Below are positions 1-9,215 of a stretch of DNA of 64,000 nucleotides, piece after piece (the first letter of the stretch is position 1; each line of letters begins with the position of its first letter). The stretch is taken from assembly GCA_032622095.1 (NCBI GenBank), contig CP136064.1, positions 132,751,129 through 132,815,128 of the forward strand. The letters run 5' to 3'. A model generated the notes under the pieces. It did not search any database. It was not told where the DNA came from and saw only the letters and a program-made list of their open reading frames with translations. The DNA is from Siphonodentalium dalli. Taxonomy: Eukaryota; Mollusca; Scaphopoda; Gadilida; Siphonodentaliidae. Position numbers and translations under genes: made by a program.

Positions 1-720
1 GGGAGTTACAATTTTACCCAAAACATGTGGCATTATATATCGCATAATCATACTTAATGTATATGCCGAATTTTTAAATCACATATTTCATGGTAAGATT
101 AATTGCGACATTTAATAAATTATATAATAACGAAACGCTCTTTAAATTCGGTTAAAGTGATATTTCAGCGTGGCTCCATACCTAATATAAATTAGTATGT
201 GGATATGTACATATGTGCAAATGTTCGTGCTTTAGTCACAAATTGAACAATTGTCTTGAAAATTGGACTTAATCTACTCTACTAATATCTGGTCACCAAG
301 AGCAGATGACATGTTATCGAAATACAATAGTATACTCTTTGGTGATAGACCCAGCCCATTATATGTGTTGTATGCTATCTAAGTTGTATGGTCAGGGACC
401 ATGACACTGTTACATGGAGCAAATACCCAAGTGCCCATAAGTAGACAGACTATGGACTCAGATACCATAGACCAAGTCCCATGTATAATACATGTAGCTA
501 TGGGTTGGTCATGGACCCATGGGTCAGGTCACGATGGGTGTCCATGTAAATAGGAAATGGGCACCGGTTTCTAAATGTAGTTCATGGTATCTCAGTCTGA
601 AATATATAGGTCATGGTTATGACATTGATTAAGAAATGTGGTAATATTTCAGTAAAATCCACACTAACCACAACTGATATTGTTATTGTCTCCATAAAAA
701 TGCTACATGACGTTGTTTAG
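1..720. other. Non-coding flank
   Basis: No open frame resembling a protein family and no clear repeat structure is visible. Around 410-600 there are loosely repeated words of the type atggactca/ccatggg, but no consistent period. Confidence 0.5.
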
Positions 721-746
721 TCTGTTAAACCTGCCATAAATATCAG

Positions 747-957
747 TCATTTCGCCGTCGCTTTCTCAATAAATGTCGCGAGATTATTGACCGTTTCTTC
801 GTCGTGTGTATTGAATAACTTAATCAACTTTGATATGGTCCGGTCGTTATAGAAATATCTTTCAACATATTTTTCTCTTAGTTCTTTAAGAATTTCACAT
901 GTGAGAACAAAATGGTATTCATCGCCAATACCTTGCTCACATATGGAACAGACTCGC
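747..957 (-). pseudogene. LINE retrotransposon C-terminal zinc-motif remnant
   Basis: On the minus strand an open frame of about 70 codons ends with TGA at 747-749. It carries C-x2-C...DEYHF...C followed by LREKYVERYF. This is the cysteine/histidine motif found after the reverse transcriptase domain of many animal LINE-type polyproteins (pattern CxxC-x8-DExHxxxxC). No reverse transcriptase motif lies upstream, so only the tail survives. A related tail with the same pattern is at 29119-29472. The family match is by motif only. Confidence 0.5.
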
Positions 958-1699
958 TGAGAGTGACTATAATGTTAAACTCCAATTAATGTGCAATGAA
1001 GCTGGAATATAAAGTCGTGACTGTTTCGCCATTGGTTTATCATGCAAAACATATATGCAATTCAATGTTCATACTCGCATCGAATTAAACATGTTATGAA
1101 ATAAACGATATTGAAAGCTAATTATTTAGGGAAAAACTTAATATTCTAATGAAAGCTGTGTCTAGCTCCTGAAATGGCCACATGAAAATCGCTACCGCTG
1201 AGGTCCAAAACACGCTACTCTCTCTGTTCGCTTGCGATATTTTCGCAACGGTTCCGTGTCGATGTGAACGAATAGATCGCCCTAACTGAGCAAGATCGAT
1301 CCAAAGGCACGAAAACTCTTACTGCGAACGGAATGCACAATAGTAAGGCAGATATACACTGATTGTACATGGCCAGAAATATAGCCGGTAGAGGCCTGGT
1401 AGAAATAGAGGCGTCGTACAGACATGCAATAGTATAGGGTTAGGCATATACATCAGAATAAACACAGATAGAAATATAAAGTGTATAGAATATCACCAAA
1501 CGAAGAAAGCCAAACACTCTACCACAAAGGTAGCTCAAATGTTCAGCAAACAGTACGAAATTGATAATGTACACGTACAAACGAGAATAAACAATAGAAA
1601 ATTCAAAATGCATGAAACATGAAATGAAAAAGAAAAGAAAACGAGAAGAGACAACAAATAAACTATGATAAACATATGCATGGTCAGCATGCTAACTAT

Positions 1700-1950
1700 A
1701 TGAACAATCCAAACATAGACCAAGAAGAGTCATGCCGGTGCATGGTTGCAACTTGCGGGGTTGAAGGCGGAAACCAAGCCGCTATTATATCAGCCAAAGA
1801 TCAGGCAATAAATAACCACCAGGTAATACACACAGACGTTTATTGGACCACAGAGTGGATCCCGGAGTGTCGTGTTTGTCACACCAGTGCAGAAACAGTG
1901 GACCATATCATATCGGCTTGTCCATGTAACAGGACTGACACAAGAAAACC
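1700..1950 (+). pseudogene. LINE retrotransposon C-terminal remnant (second type)
   Basis: The plus-strand frame contains INHQV-like spacing, then CRVCHTSAETVDHIISACP, the C-x2-C...H-x4-C motif seen at the C-terminus of many LINE reverse transcriptase proteins. No RT core is present, and the frame ends soon after at 1952-1954. The 3' side runs into a short dispersed repeat (acaagaaaaccatagtcag) that also occurs near 36965 and 43090. Confidence 0.45.
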
Positions 1951-2015
1951 ATAGTCAGAAATGGTAACGCCACCAAGATTATAGTATTACATATAAATAG
2001 AAATTATAAAAAAAA
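1945..2015 (+). repeat. Dispersed repeat word, copy 1 of 3
   Basis: A segment of about 55 bp starting acaagaaaaccatagtcag and continuing with aaatggtaacgccaccaa recurs near 36965 and 43090. In those two places it leads into the GACTTCGTCCGGG-type repeat. Here only the edge of that repeat is present. Confidence 0.6.
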
Positions 2016-2329
2016 TACATTAAATATTTTGATAACAATTGCGTTTAAACAAGTAATCCTTCAAATTATTACTACCAAAGCAAGTAAACGACTGTGGGGT
2101 CACCCAACAGATTATAAAGACTTGGACTTAGTATACTGTAAATACTAAAATTTAAATGAAATAATTAAAAGATAAAATTTAGCAAGTAGTAAAAGTTAAT
2201 TTTCTCATTTAATTTTTATTTTTTGGTTAAATAAAGCAATAATTTAAATGTAACATTTGGTTTAAAAAAATGATTGACCGTGGCTCTTCCAATAATTGTG
2301 CGACTGACCTGGTCAATTGTTCTTAAGAA

Positions 2330-2535
2330 GTTGTTTTGAGAATTACTATGGAGGGAAATAGTTGTGGCTTCGCAAGTAATTAACTTGGTGACGTGATGTT
2401 GACAAATCTGAACTCCAGTAAACCAAGGATGCTCCATGCCAAATATAAGGTAAATTAATAATTCGTTAGAAGTTGTTTTAAGATTTACTATGGAGGGAAA
2501 TAATTGTGGTGCTGGCTTCGCAACTATTTGACCTC
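2330..2535 (+). repeat. Direct repeat pair, about 50 bp each
   Basis: The sequence agttgtttt(a/g)agat/aatt followed by actatggagggaaat and then ggcttcgcaa occurs at about 2330-2378 and again at 2468-2525, with a few substitutions. No coding potential is evident between 1985 and 2925. Confidence 0.5.
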
Positions 2536-2927
2536 ATTGTAACAAATATAAATATTAGTCACTCAGGCAATAGATGTATCTATTCTGTATATTAAGTTAT
2601 TGGGTCTTACGTGTCTTGAGATGTCTAAATAGTTTTCGATGGACAGATCGCACAAGGGACCCACGCCAATCTTCTCTGTTGGGATTCCAATTGTTGGCTT
2701 ATTAAATATGCACATATGCTTAAGATACAGTCGCGCGTGAAGCACGCTCCCGTAAGTCGGGTTTTGGATCCCAGTTAATGAAAATATCATTGAAATAATC
2801 GGTTTCCCCCAATAAACATCCATATATTCAATATACATGTTTTGGAGCAGAATTAGGCAGTCCATATTGGACGCCATCATGGAATTTAATTTGTTTTGTT
2901 TTAATTATCACACATATTTATTAGTTA

Positions 2928-3476
2928 TGTGGATGGAGTTCTCATTAAACCCCACATCCTTATATTGGTTACAGTAATGCCCAAAGTAATTGACCACTTA
3001 ACCACAGCAGAATTATGGGTAATTTTTCAAGATTTAAAATCCTGAAAAATTACAAATAATTCTGCTCTGGTTAAGTGGTCAATTACTTTGAACATTACTG
3101 TATGAGGATTGAGTTATCATTAAACCTCAAATCCTTATATTGGTTAGAGTAATGCCCAAAGTAATTGACCACTTAACCACAGCAGAATTATGGATATTTT
3201 TTCAGCATTTAAAATCCTGATAAATTACCCATTATTCTGCTGTGCTTAAGTGGTCAATTACTTTGAACATTACTGTATGATGATTGAGTTATCATTAAAC
3301 CTCAAATCCTTATATTGGTTACAGTAATGCCCAAAGTAATTGACCACTTAACCACAGCATAATTATGGGTAATTTTTCAGGATTTAAAATCATGAAAAAA
3401 TACCCATAATTTTGCTGTGGTTAAGTGATCAATTACTTTGGACATTACTGTATGTAGATGGAGTTAAACCTCACAA
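2928..3476 (+). repeat. Triple tandem array of a 129-bp TA-flanked palindromic MITE
   Basis: Three copies of a 129-bp foldback sequence lie at 2972-3100, 3147-3275 and 3322-3450. Each starts (C/G)AGTAATGCCCAAAG, ends CTTTG(A/G)ACATTACTG, is flanked by TA, and is nearly palindromic around a short AT-rich centre. The TA flanks and CAGT ends fit a Tc1/mariner-derived MITE. The copies are separated by a conserved 46-bp spacer (tatgaggattgagttatc...), so the whole 175-bp unit was tandemly amplified; the MITE did not insert three times. Confidence 0.8.
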
Positions 3477-3754
3477 CAGTGTGTTGGGGATTTGGACCTT
3501 GACTTGGGACCTTTGGTTTTTAACGCAACAAATGCGCGTACACCTTATACACAAATGTCTTATGTAACCAGAGTTTTTCTTGGATAAGATGAGTTTGAAG
3601 CCTGCTAACATTTCAAAATGTTGTCAGTTTTGTATTCTCTGCAGCGGAACTCGACGCATTGAAGCAAAAGTTACAAGAGATAAAATGTGTACGTAACGAG
3701 ACTATAATACAAATGAAAAAATAAATTCAGGGAGGGGTGGGCGATACAGGGAAC

Positions 3755-4030
3755 TAAGTGTTGAACCGATATAAATTTATAGAGCGATAATGACCAATGT
3801 TGACATATCATGCATCTCAACTCTACTGAACATTGCAACAAGGCTATAAAATAGGGGGTGTCAGAATGTTAGTCATCTCTATATAGTGCCAGAATAGTCA
3901 TTTATGGACTTCTATAAGATGTTGGGTTGGTACGTTATATGGAATCGGAGAAAAAGGGGTTTGTACCGATGAACTGACATAAATTAGTGGAGCGATGTTG
4001 CCATGTAATGTATCGCGACTGTACTAAAGC
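3755..4030 (+). repeat. Dispersed repeat of about 100 bp, two decayed copies
   Basis: Two decayed copies contain the words accgat...aaatt(t)a(g)t(g)gagcgat and gaccaatgttgac. The same words occur at 34350-34520. A poly-G tract lies at 4048-4058. The element type is unknown. Confidence 0.45.
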
Positions 4031-4059
4031 AGCAATGACATACAATGGGGGGGGGGGGT

Positions 4060-5590
4060 ATGAAATTATCTATATCTCTATAGATGGCACCAGGATTATA
4101 TAGAAAGGAATAGCAATTGATATACGTATACGGTATACTATAGTAATACAATAGACATATAAGTACAAGAAAACTAAGATGCATGCATCAGGTCACCCAT
4201 GAACTATTTAGCATAGAATGATTCAGTTCGGTTGCAGTTTCACAACGTTACAAAAGACATACGATTACACAAGACGAACCTTGGATGTGGAACTATGTAA
4301 GAGTGAATATTAATGTTCTAAATCCCATGTTTCACCTTTAGTGGTAATGGGGTCGTACTTTATTAACACGCAAGTAGTGTAATTACGTACGGGTAATTAA
4401 AAGTAACAAATCGTTTAGTTTCTATCGTATCGGCTGAAAGGGGTGAGCAGATTTCTGTTGATGAATGTTCTCGTTAGCTGCCAATATAATGTGCATATTT
4501 GTCCCGTTACGTTTATACACTGTAGCATTGGCGGGCCGGAGTGTGTTGACATGTTAATTGTTTGGTTCATTAATAACAGATCAGCAGGGATTTGTCGTGA
4601 TAACCTATACGTGGAAATATGCTACCTAAACGGTTAAATTAACGGTTGATCTATTACACCACCGTGTATAGTCGGGTTAAATATGTATATTATATAGGGA
4701 CGTGTGCTCAATTTTGGTGTGGACCGATGATCGAAAAAAAAAATCAGAGGTAAATGTCGGCGGGCGGGAGGGCCATTTTTTCCAATAATTTTTAAAGAAA
4801 TTGAGCAGTTGCAGCAGCAGCAAAAAAAGGGTGTACAATTGGCAAATGATGAGGGGCGGTGGGACGTGTAACTATGATTGAAATTAGATATGCAATTTGG
4901 AGATTATTGGATGAGGAATGTTATATTAATTATATTAAAGGGACGAGAGGGCTTAGTTGCCGAAAATATTCATATTTGTTCCGAACACCGTAAACAGAAA
5001 AATATTAAAACGCATACATTTTGGTTCAAATATACGATCACTATCGCTTAAGCATCATGCTTACATAAATACCTACTATATTTTACCTAAACAAGAGTCT
5101 GATTGTGTTATAGAAGGCAGCACAATGCTACTGGCTAATCACACACAAATGGTATAAACGCTCTTTATTATTTCCAAATAAGGAATTGAGCAACAAGGAA
5201 CGCTCTTTATGTTTACCATCATAATATAAAGAAACACCAGGAAAGTAACTTTGTATGCTTTGTTTACATAACAATCGTCAAATTTACGACAATAACATAC
5301 TGTTTATGAGATATTTCTCATTTGTATATTAACAAAGTCTGTCTATATTTGAATATTATTTTCGTTTGTAGCGGTTTTTGACAGGTGGAAATATGTTCAC
5401 AGGATACCCACCAATGCCTTCCGTACCTTTAAGGTATACTGCAACTTTTTTTCTTTTCAATAGCAGAATACAGAAAGCTATTAAGAAGTGACACAAAACA
5501 CAGAACATTTTTTTAAAATTATAAGTATTGAGCAGTAAGAAATATTTGAGTCGAGGAAACCAGTAACGAAAGGCGATATTACACTCTTAT
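4060..5590. other. Non-coding stretch
   Basis: Only short frames with no recognisable composition are present. A degenerate word, cgctctttat(t/g)(a/t)tt, occurs twice near 5160 and 5200. Nothing else is supported. Confidence 0.4.
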
Positions 5591-5611
5591 AACTAATGTG
5601 TAGAAACGATG

Positions 5612-6348
5612 ACACATCAAATGTGTAAAGCCGGTTAATACACATAGCAATGTGTAGTTTTACATACAAATACATTGACAAGTGCCGTTCTACACATAAT
5701 GTGTATATTTTGTTACACATAATTGTGTAAGAACGTAGACATGCGCATTGCGGTGCCTTCAGTTTCATAGTCTGCTACGTGACGGCCATATTGTTTGAGT
5801 ATATTTTTTGGAATACAATCTACAGCGATCGTAGACAAGGACGTAAGTTCAGAATTCCAATTTGTGGGTTTAGTATTAATAGTAAATGAGGGTTTATTTG
5901 TTAAAACTTTCATGGCGATTACTGCCCTTAGACTCTTGTTATGATTGTTGTAATAATACTAATATTATGCAATCACGCCTCGACTCTGGTTTGTTCATTC
6001 AAAGCAAAAACTCACAGTAAAGAACAAAATACTACATGCCACTATGCGCCATGAATGTTTTACCATATAAATCTGCATATATCTTTAATACTATACCCAC
6101 AGGTCGGACTACTGAACTTACATTTCTTGTCTACAAACTGTGTGTGTAAGAACCTACACAAAATGTGTAAGGGATATGTGTTGATTTTATACACACAGTT
6201 GTGTATAAATGTGTAAACAATTACCCATTTATGTGTAAAAATTGTTACACAATTTGTGTACGAATATGAAACTACACATATACTACACAAATATGTTTAA
6301 GATCAAAATTGAATAATGATTGTGTAGCAGGGCTACACATTTTGTGTA
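5612..6348. repeat. Cluster of eight TACACA...TGTGTA palindromes
   Basis: Short perfect palindromes with arms ACACAT/ATGTGT or TACACA/TGTGTA and loops of 1-4 nt occur at 5612-5626, 5639-5656, 5691-5705, 5714-5729, 6155-6169, 6190-6205, 6246-6260 and 6334-6348. Many single half-sites (gtgtag, ctacac) lie between them. They form two clusters split by about 430 bp of ordinary sequence, and the second ends about 100 bp before the Polinton. The spacing is irregular, so this is not a simple tandem repeat. Confidence 0.75.
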
Positions 6349-6454
6349 GAAAACCTACACATTAGTCATAAGAGTGTAACATGATTTCTGTCAGAGAATA
6401 ATTGTTTACGTTCCAATGAATATTAAAATGTACTGAAAACAAACTGCTAATGGG

Positions 6455-6760
6455 AGTAGTAATGGGGGCCACTATGGCCCAGAACCCCCCAGTGGGGGCC
6501 ACTATGGCCCAGTACCCCCCAGTGGGGGCCACTATGGCCCAGTACCCCCCAGTGGGGGCCACTATGGCCCAGTACCCCCAGTGGGGGCCATTATGGCCAA
6601 GTATCGAATACTGGACCGTGGCCCCCACTAGGGGTACTGGGCCATAGTGGCCCCCACTGGGGGTACTGGGCCATAGTTACCCCCTGAGGATAGATGTTCC
6701 TGTCATTGATGTGACATTTCTGATCGAAAAAATTAAAATGGACTTAGAATTATTTTTTTC
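6455..6760 (+). repeat. Polinton left terminal inverted repeat with 30-bp minisatellite
   Basis: From 6461 to about 6590 a 30-bp unit (gtgggggccactatggcccagtacccccca, given here only as its pattern) repeats about four times. From about 6610 the same unit appears inverted. Then comes a unique block, 6676-6756 (gttaccccctgaggatag...ggacttaga), that matches 28997-29076 in inverse orientation. The inward match stops near 6760. The direct-then-inverted minisatellite means the end can itself fold back. Confidence 0.9.
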
Positions 6761-6825
6761 AAAAGGAAAATCTCACTTTGGAAAATATCAATTAGCTATC
6801 AAGAGTATCTTTTCGATCATTTGGT

Positions 6826-6841
6826 GGCCCTGAAAAGGGCC
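6826..6841 (-). terminator. Histone-type 3' stem-loop of the minus-strand gene 6861-7361
   Basis: Read on the minus strand: AAAAC, GGCCCT, loop TTTC, AGGGCC, ACCA. This is the metazoan replication-dependent histone mRNA 3' element (6-bp stem, UUUC loop, ACC flank) that SLBP binds. It starts 19 nt after the stop codon, as in real histone genes. A purine-rich stretch (gatcgaaaagata) follows about 12 nt later, where the U7 snRNP target (HDE) would sit. The motif is directly seen; its processing function is inferred. Confidence 0.8.
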
Positions 6842-6860
6842 GTTTTATTTTTGTTATAGT

Positions 6861-7361
6861 TTAGAATCCGCCACATTGAACTTCTTTGTTCGCCAAAACT
6901 TCAATTGATTTGTCTCCTCTCCTCATCCATAATTCGCATTCACAATAATGCTCGTGGCAAACGTGGGGGATCCACACTAGAGGTATTGATGACTTGAATC
7001 TTGATTTGTAGCCGCCTTTGGTAGCATCAAACATGACGATAGGTCGCTGTATAACAGTCGCCGCTAATTCAACCATCAATCTTGATTCGGCCAAAAGTGG
7101 TGCGTGTCGTAAGTCTTGTGCCGACGCACCAAGTTCGTCCCTCTCTGTGTAGTACAGGCCAACTGCCGCATCTCTCAGAACCATCCATCCATCGGTCGTC
7201 CCGTAAATCCCAAGGCTGAGTGCCCTCCAAAATAGCGATATTTCTTCACCGTACACTGCTTTACAGTATACCCCACCGCCCATTATCTCGTCAAGATCGG
7301 TTATGTTTACAGCAGTCATCTTTGAATGCAGAATAAATTGTTCGCTGCCGTGCTTGAACAT
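6861..7361 (-). CDS. Small OTU/vertnin-like protein, first gene of the divergent histone-stem-loop pair
   Basis: 166 codons with ATG at 7361; an alternative in-frame ATG lies 14 codons later. Residues about 38-55 (EEISLFWRALSLGIYG) and 90-110 (ELAATVIQRPIVMF) resemble the OTU cysteine-protease core, where a DGNCLFRALS-type start is followed by an alpha/beta segment with RPIxVY. A late HEHY could supply the histidine. The position of the catalytic cysteine appears to be serine, so the protein may be non-catalytic, or belong to a vertnin-like relative of that fold. It is not a standard Polinton gene. It lies in the left arm, divergent from 7935-8279, with which it shares an inverted promoter block. 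Its mRNA would end in a histone-type stem-loop rather than poly(A). The gene is open; the family call is tentative. Confidence 0.6.
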   Translation of the reverse strand: MFKHGSEQFILHSKMTAVNITDLDEIMGGGVYCKAVYGEEISLFWRALSLGIYGTTDGWMVLRDAAVGLYYTERDELGASAQDLRHAPLLAESRLMVELAATVIQRPIVMFDATKGGYKSRFKSSIPLVWIPHVCHEHYCECELWMRRGDKSIEVLANKEVQCGGF

Positions 7362-7388
7362 ATATCACGATTGTGCGGGCGGTAGAGA

Positions 7389-7871
7389 AAGCACATAATA
7401 CTTTGACGTTAAAAATGACAAATGTTTCCTGACGTTGTGTTTCTTTTCAGTGCATTATCTGTTAGTTTCACCATTTCGATATGTTATAGATTAAATTCAT
7501 GATAGTATATACAATTAATTAAGATGTTTTAACATATGAATTCATCTTCGTTCATAAACGATGACCAAGTAAAGTTATCAAATGCAATGATCAAGAAACA
7601 TTTTCAGTATGTTTCTTGTGTTCAGTTTTTATGTATAAAATATGTACAATTCCAAAACCAAAAACTAGAAAAACATTCCATATTTGCCTAACGAGGTAAT
7701 AAATATATCAATCATGTGTACCAAATAATAGATAATGATCTAACGAAATTAAAAACATTTGTTTGATCGCTATGCAATAATGATCAAGAAAAATATGCAT
7801 GGTGATCCGGCTCTGAAAAAACACAACGTCAGGAAATATTTGTCATTTTTAACGTCAAAGTATTATGTGAT
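7389..7871. promoter_or_regulatory. Bidirectional promoter block made of two inverted copies with TGACGTT motifs
   Basis: A block of about 57 bp at 7389-7448 recurs inverted at 7815-7871 with only a few changes. Read toward each gene it is acacaacgtcagg...tcatttttaacgtcaaag...tattatgtg. Each copy carries two TGACGTT/AACGTCA (CRE-half-site-like) words about 26 bp apart. The copies lie about 30-65 bp upstream of the two start codons, pointing outward, and are separated by about 365 bp of AT-rich DNA. Near-identity in inverse orientation implies shared regulation, a recent duplication or gene conversion. No clear TATA box is visible. Confidence 0.65.
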
Positions 7872-7934
7872 TTCATTGTCGTCCGTGTCAAATGTATACA
7901 AATATTTTCACTTTTTCAGTGAACTTCATTCATT

Positions 7935-8279
7935 ATGCCGTCTTTAAAGAAATTTCTCAAGAAGTTGTGGAGGAAGAGAGATTCGTCAGAGGAGACGGAA
8001 ATAAGAAGATATAGGAAATGGCAGGATTCTCCTGAACAAAGTAGGGTTCAGAAGCAGATGATAGGAGATTTTTTGGCTCGCCGACGACCATTGCCTAAAG
8101 TTCAAGAATCAAGCAATCTTGATCTCGTGGAGATCTTGTCACAGATCAAGAAGAAAGATATGTGCAATGCAGCGATTGACAGCTTTGCTCAGGCTGGTGC
8201 GGCGCACATATCAAATCCTATTTGGTCTGTGACAATTAATCCCAACGGGATATATCCTGATTTGTCAGAATTCTTATGA
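7935..8279 (+). CDS. Small basic protein of unknown function, second gene of the divergent pair
   Basis: 114 codons from ATG at 7935 to TGA at 8277-8279. The N-terminus is strongly basic (MPSLKKFLKKLWRKR) and could bind nucleic acid or membrane. The middle is charged (EETEIRRYRKWQDSPEQ). The C-terminal half (SFAQAGAAHISNPIWS...NGIYPDLSEF) looks like a small folded domain. I do not recognise the family, and it is not a histone. It is divergent from 6861-7361, uses the inverted copy of the same promoter, and ends in a histone-type stem-loop 19 nt after the stop. No frameshift or stop is seen, so selection may have kept it open. Confidence 0.65.
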   Translation: MPSLKKFLKKLWRKRDSSEETEIRRYRKWQDSPEQSRVQKQMIGDFLARRRPLPKVQESSNLDLVEILSQIKKKDMCNAAIDSFAQAGAAHISNPIWSVTINPNGIYPDLSEFL

Positions 8280-8298
8280 ATCCTGGAAAAGAGAAAAC

Positions 8299-8319
8299 GG
8301 CCCTTTTCAGGGCCACCCA
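8299..8319 (+). terminator. Histone-type 3' stem-loop of the plus-strand gene 7935-8279
   Basis: GAAAAC, GGCCCT, loop TTTC, AGGGCC, ACCCA: an exact match to the metazoan histone 3' stem-loop including the ACCCA cleavage flank. A purine-rich tract (cccaaaagg) lies about 9 nt downstream, at the HDE position. The spacing from the stop codon is 19 nt, identical to the partner gene on the other strand. Confidence 0.85.
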
Positions 8320-8381
8320 CATTTCCCAAAAGGTTACTCTTTCATAGCTGAAAAAACAAAACACGATTGTTCAATTCATAA

Positions 8382-8387
8382 TTTATT
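8382..8387 (-). terminator. AATAAA poly(A) signal of the zinc-knuckle gene
   Basis: TTTATT on the plus strand gives AATAAA on the minus strand, about 16 nt after the TAA of the gene ending at 8403. This gene therefore seems to use ordinary polyadenylation, unlike its two left neighbours. Confidence 0.5.
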
Positions 8388-8402
8388 CACACAACATAAT
8401 TT

Positions 8403-8988
8403 TCAATTGTTTGTGTCGATTCGTTTATCTGTTTTTGGAATGTAGAATGGTCTCAGCTTCTTTTTCTTGGAAGTTTTCTTGGAATTTTCAATTTCTGGAT
8501 GTTTATCTTCAGATTTGTTCTGTGAATCATTCGTAGGATCAACAGGTCGGTCTTGTTTGGAAAAATCTGATGTTGTAGACATCTCTTCAGTTTTGATATC
8601 TGCATTTGTTCTTGTATTGTTACTGCTTGTAGACTTTTGTATAGTTTTCACATTTTTTTTGTCACCGAAATCTACTTTACAATCGAAGGACCAATGGGTG
8701 TCTTGCCCGCATTTGTAACAGTAACCATATGGCGGTTTCCAATTTTTATCAGCTTTGTTTTTCTCTTGTTTCTCTTGCCATTGCATTTTGTTACAAAGTT
8801 TAAACAAATCGGTAGAGATCTGTCTCAATTCGACAAGATTATCTTGAATTTTTCTAGTCTGTGGTTGTGTAGATTTTTTTGAATCTTCTTTATGTAGCTC
8901 AATATAGCTCTCTTCAATAACTGCAGGCCTTGGTCTTTTTCTAACAATATCTTCTTCGCTGGTGGCGTCTTTTAATTCTCTTAAACAT
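8403..8988 (-). pseudogene. CCHC zinc-knuckle protein, N-terminus frameshifted
   Basis: The minus-strand frame is open from about 8980 to TAA at 8403. It contains one CCHC zinc knuckle (CYKCGQDTHWSFDC), suggesting RNA or single-stranded DNA binding, then a hydrophilic Ser/Thr/Lys-rich tail ending in a basic KKTSKKKK segment. The 5' part is an inverted duplicate of the start of the polymerase gene (both encode RKRPRPAVIEES). The duplicated ATG (8988-8986) is out of frame because about 14 nt are missing here relative to the polymerase copy. No other in-frame ATG precedes the knuckle, so the gene is either broken or starts by another route. It shares the 9013-9092 intergenic region with polymerase B. 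Confidence 0.6.
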
Positions 8989-9215
8989 TTTTGTCTTGAG
9001 TTTTGTCAGCAATCGAATGCATCGAATGCTATAAAAGCATGTGTAATTCTACACTTTACACTTCAACTCTGAAGAAGCCAGTCGCAATATTTTTTGCTGA
9101 CAAAACTCAAGACAAAAATGTTTAAGAGAATTAAAAGACCTGTTTCAGACGACGCCACCAGCGAAGAAGATATTGTTAGAAAAAGACCAAGGCCTGCAGT
9201 TATTGAAGAGAGCGA
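8900..9215. repeat. Inverted duplication of the 5' ends of two divergent genes
   Basis: The left arm (about 8900-9012) is the inverse of the right arm (about 9090-9215). Both run from ttgctgacaaaactcaagac through the ATG and the first 30 or so codons. The arms are nearly identical except for a deletion of about 14 nt in the left arm. The loop (9013-9089) holds the only TATA box. The start region of one gene has been copied onto the other in inverse orientation. Confidence 0.85.
9013..9092 (+). promoter_or_regulatory. Polymerase B promoter with TATA box
   Basis: TATAAAAG at 9030-9037 lies about 80 bp upstream of the polymerase ATG (9118). It is preceded by a doubled word (gcatcgaatg). No second TATA faces the minus-strand gene. 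Confidence 0.5.

Noticed and set aside
6362-6647. ORFs on both strands across the Polinton left end (repeating GATMAQYPPV)
   Set aside because: They are translations of the 30-bp terminal minisatellite, whose period is divisible by three, and are present on both strands.
7759-7947. 62-codon ORF upstream of the 114-aa gene
   Set aside because: It covers the inverted promoter copy, starts at a non-ATG codon and overlaps the real gene start out of frame.
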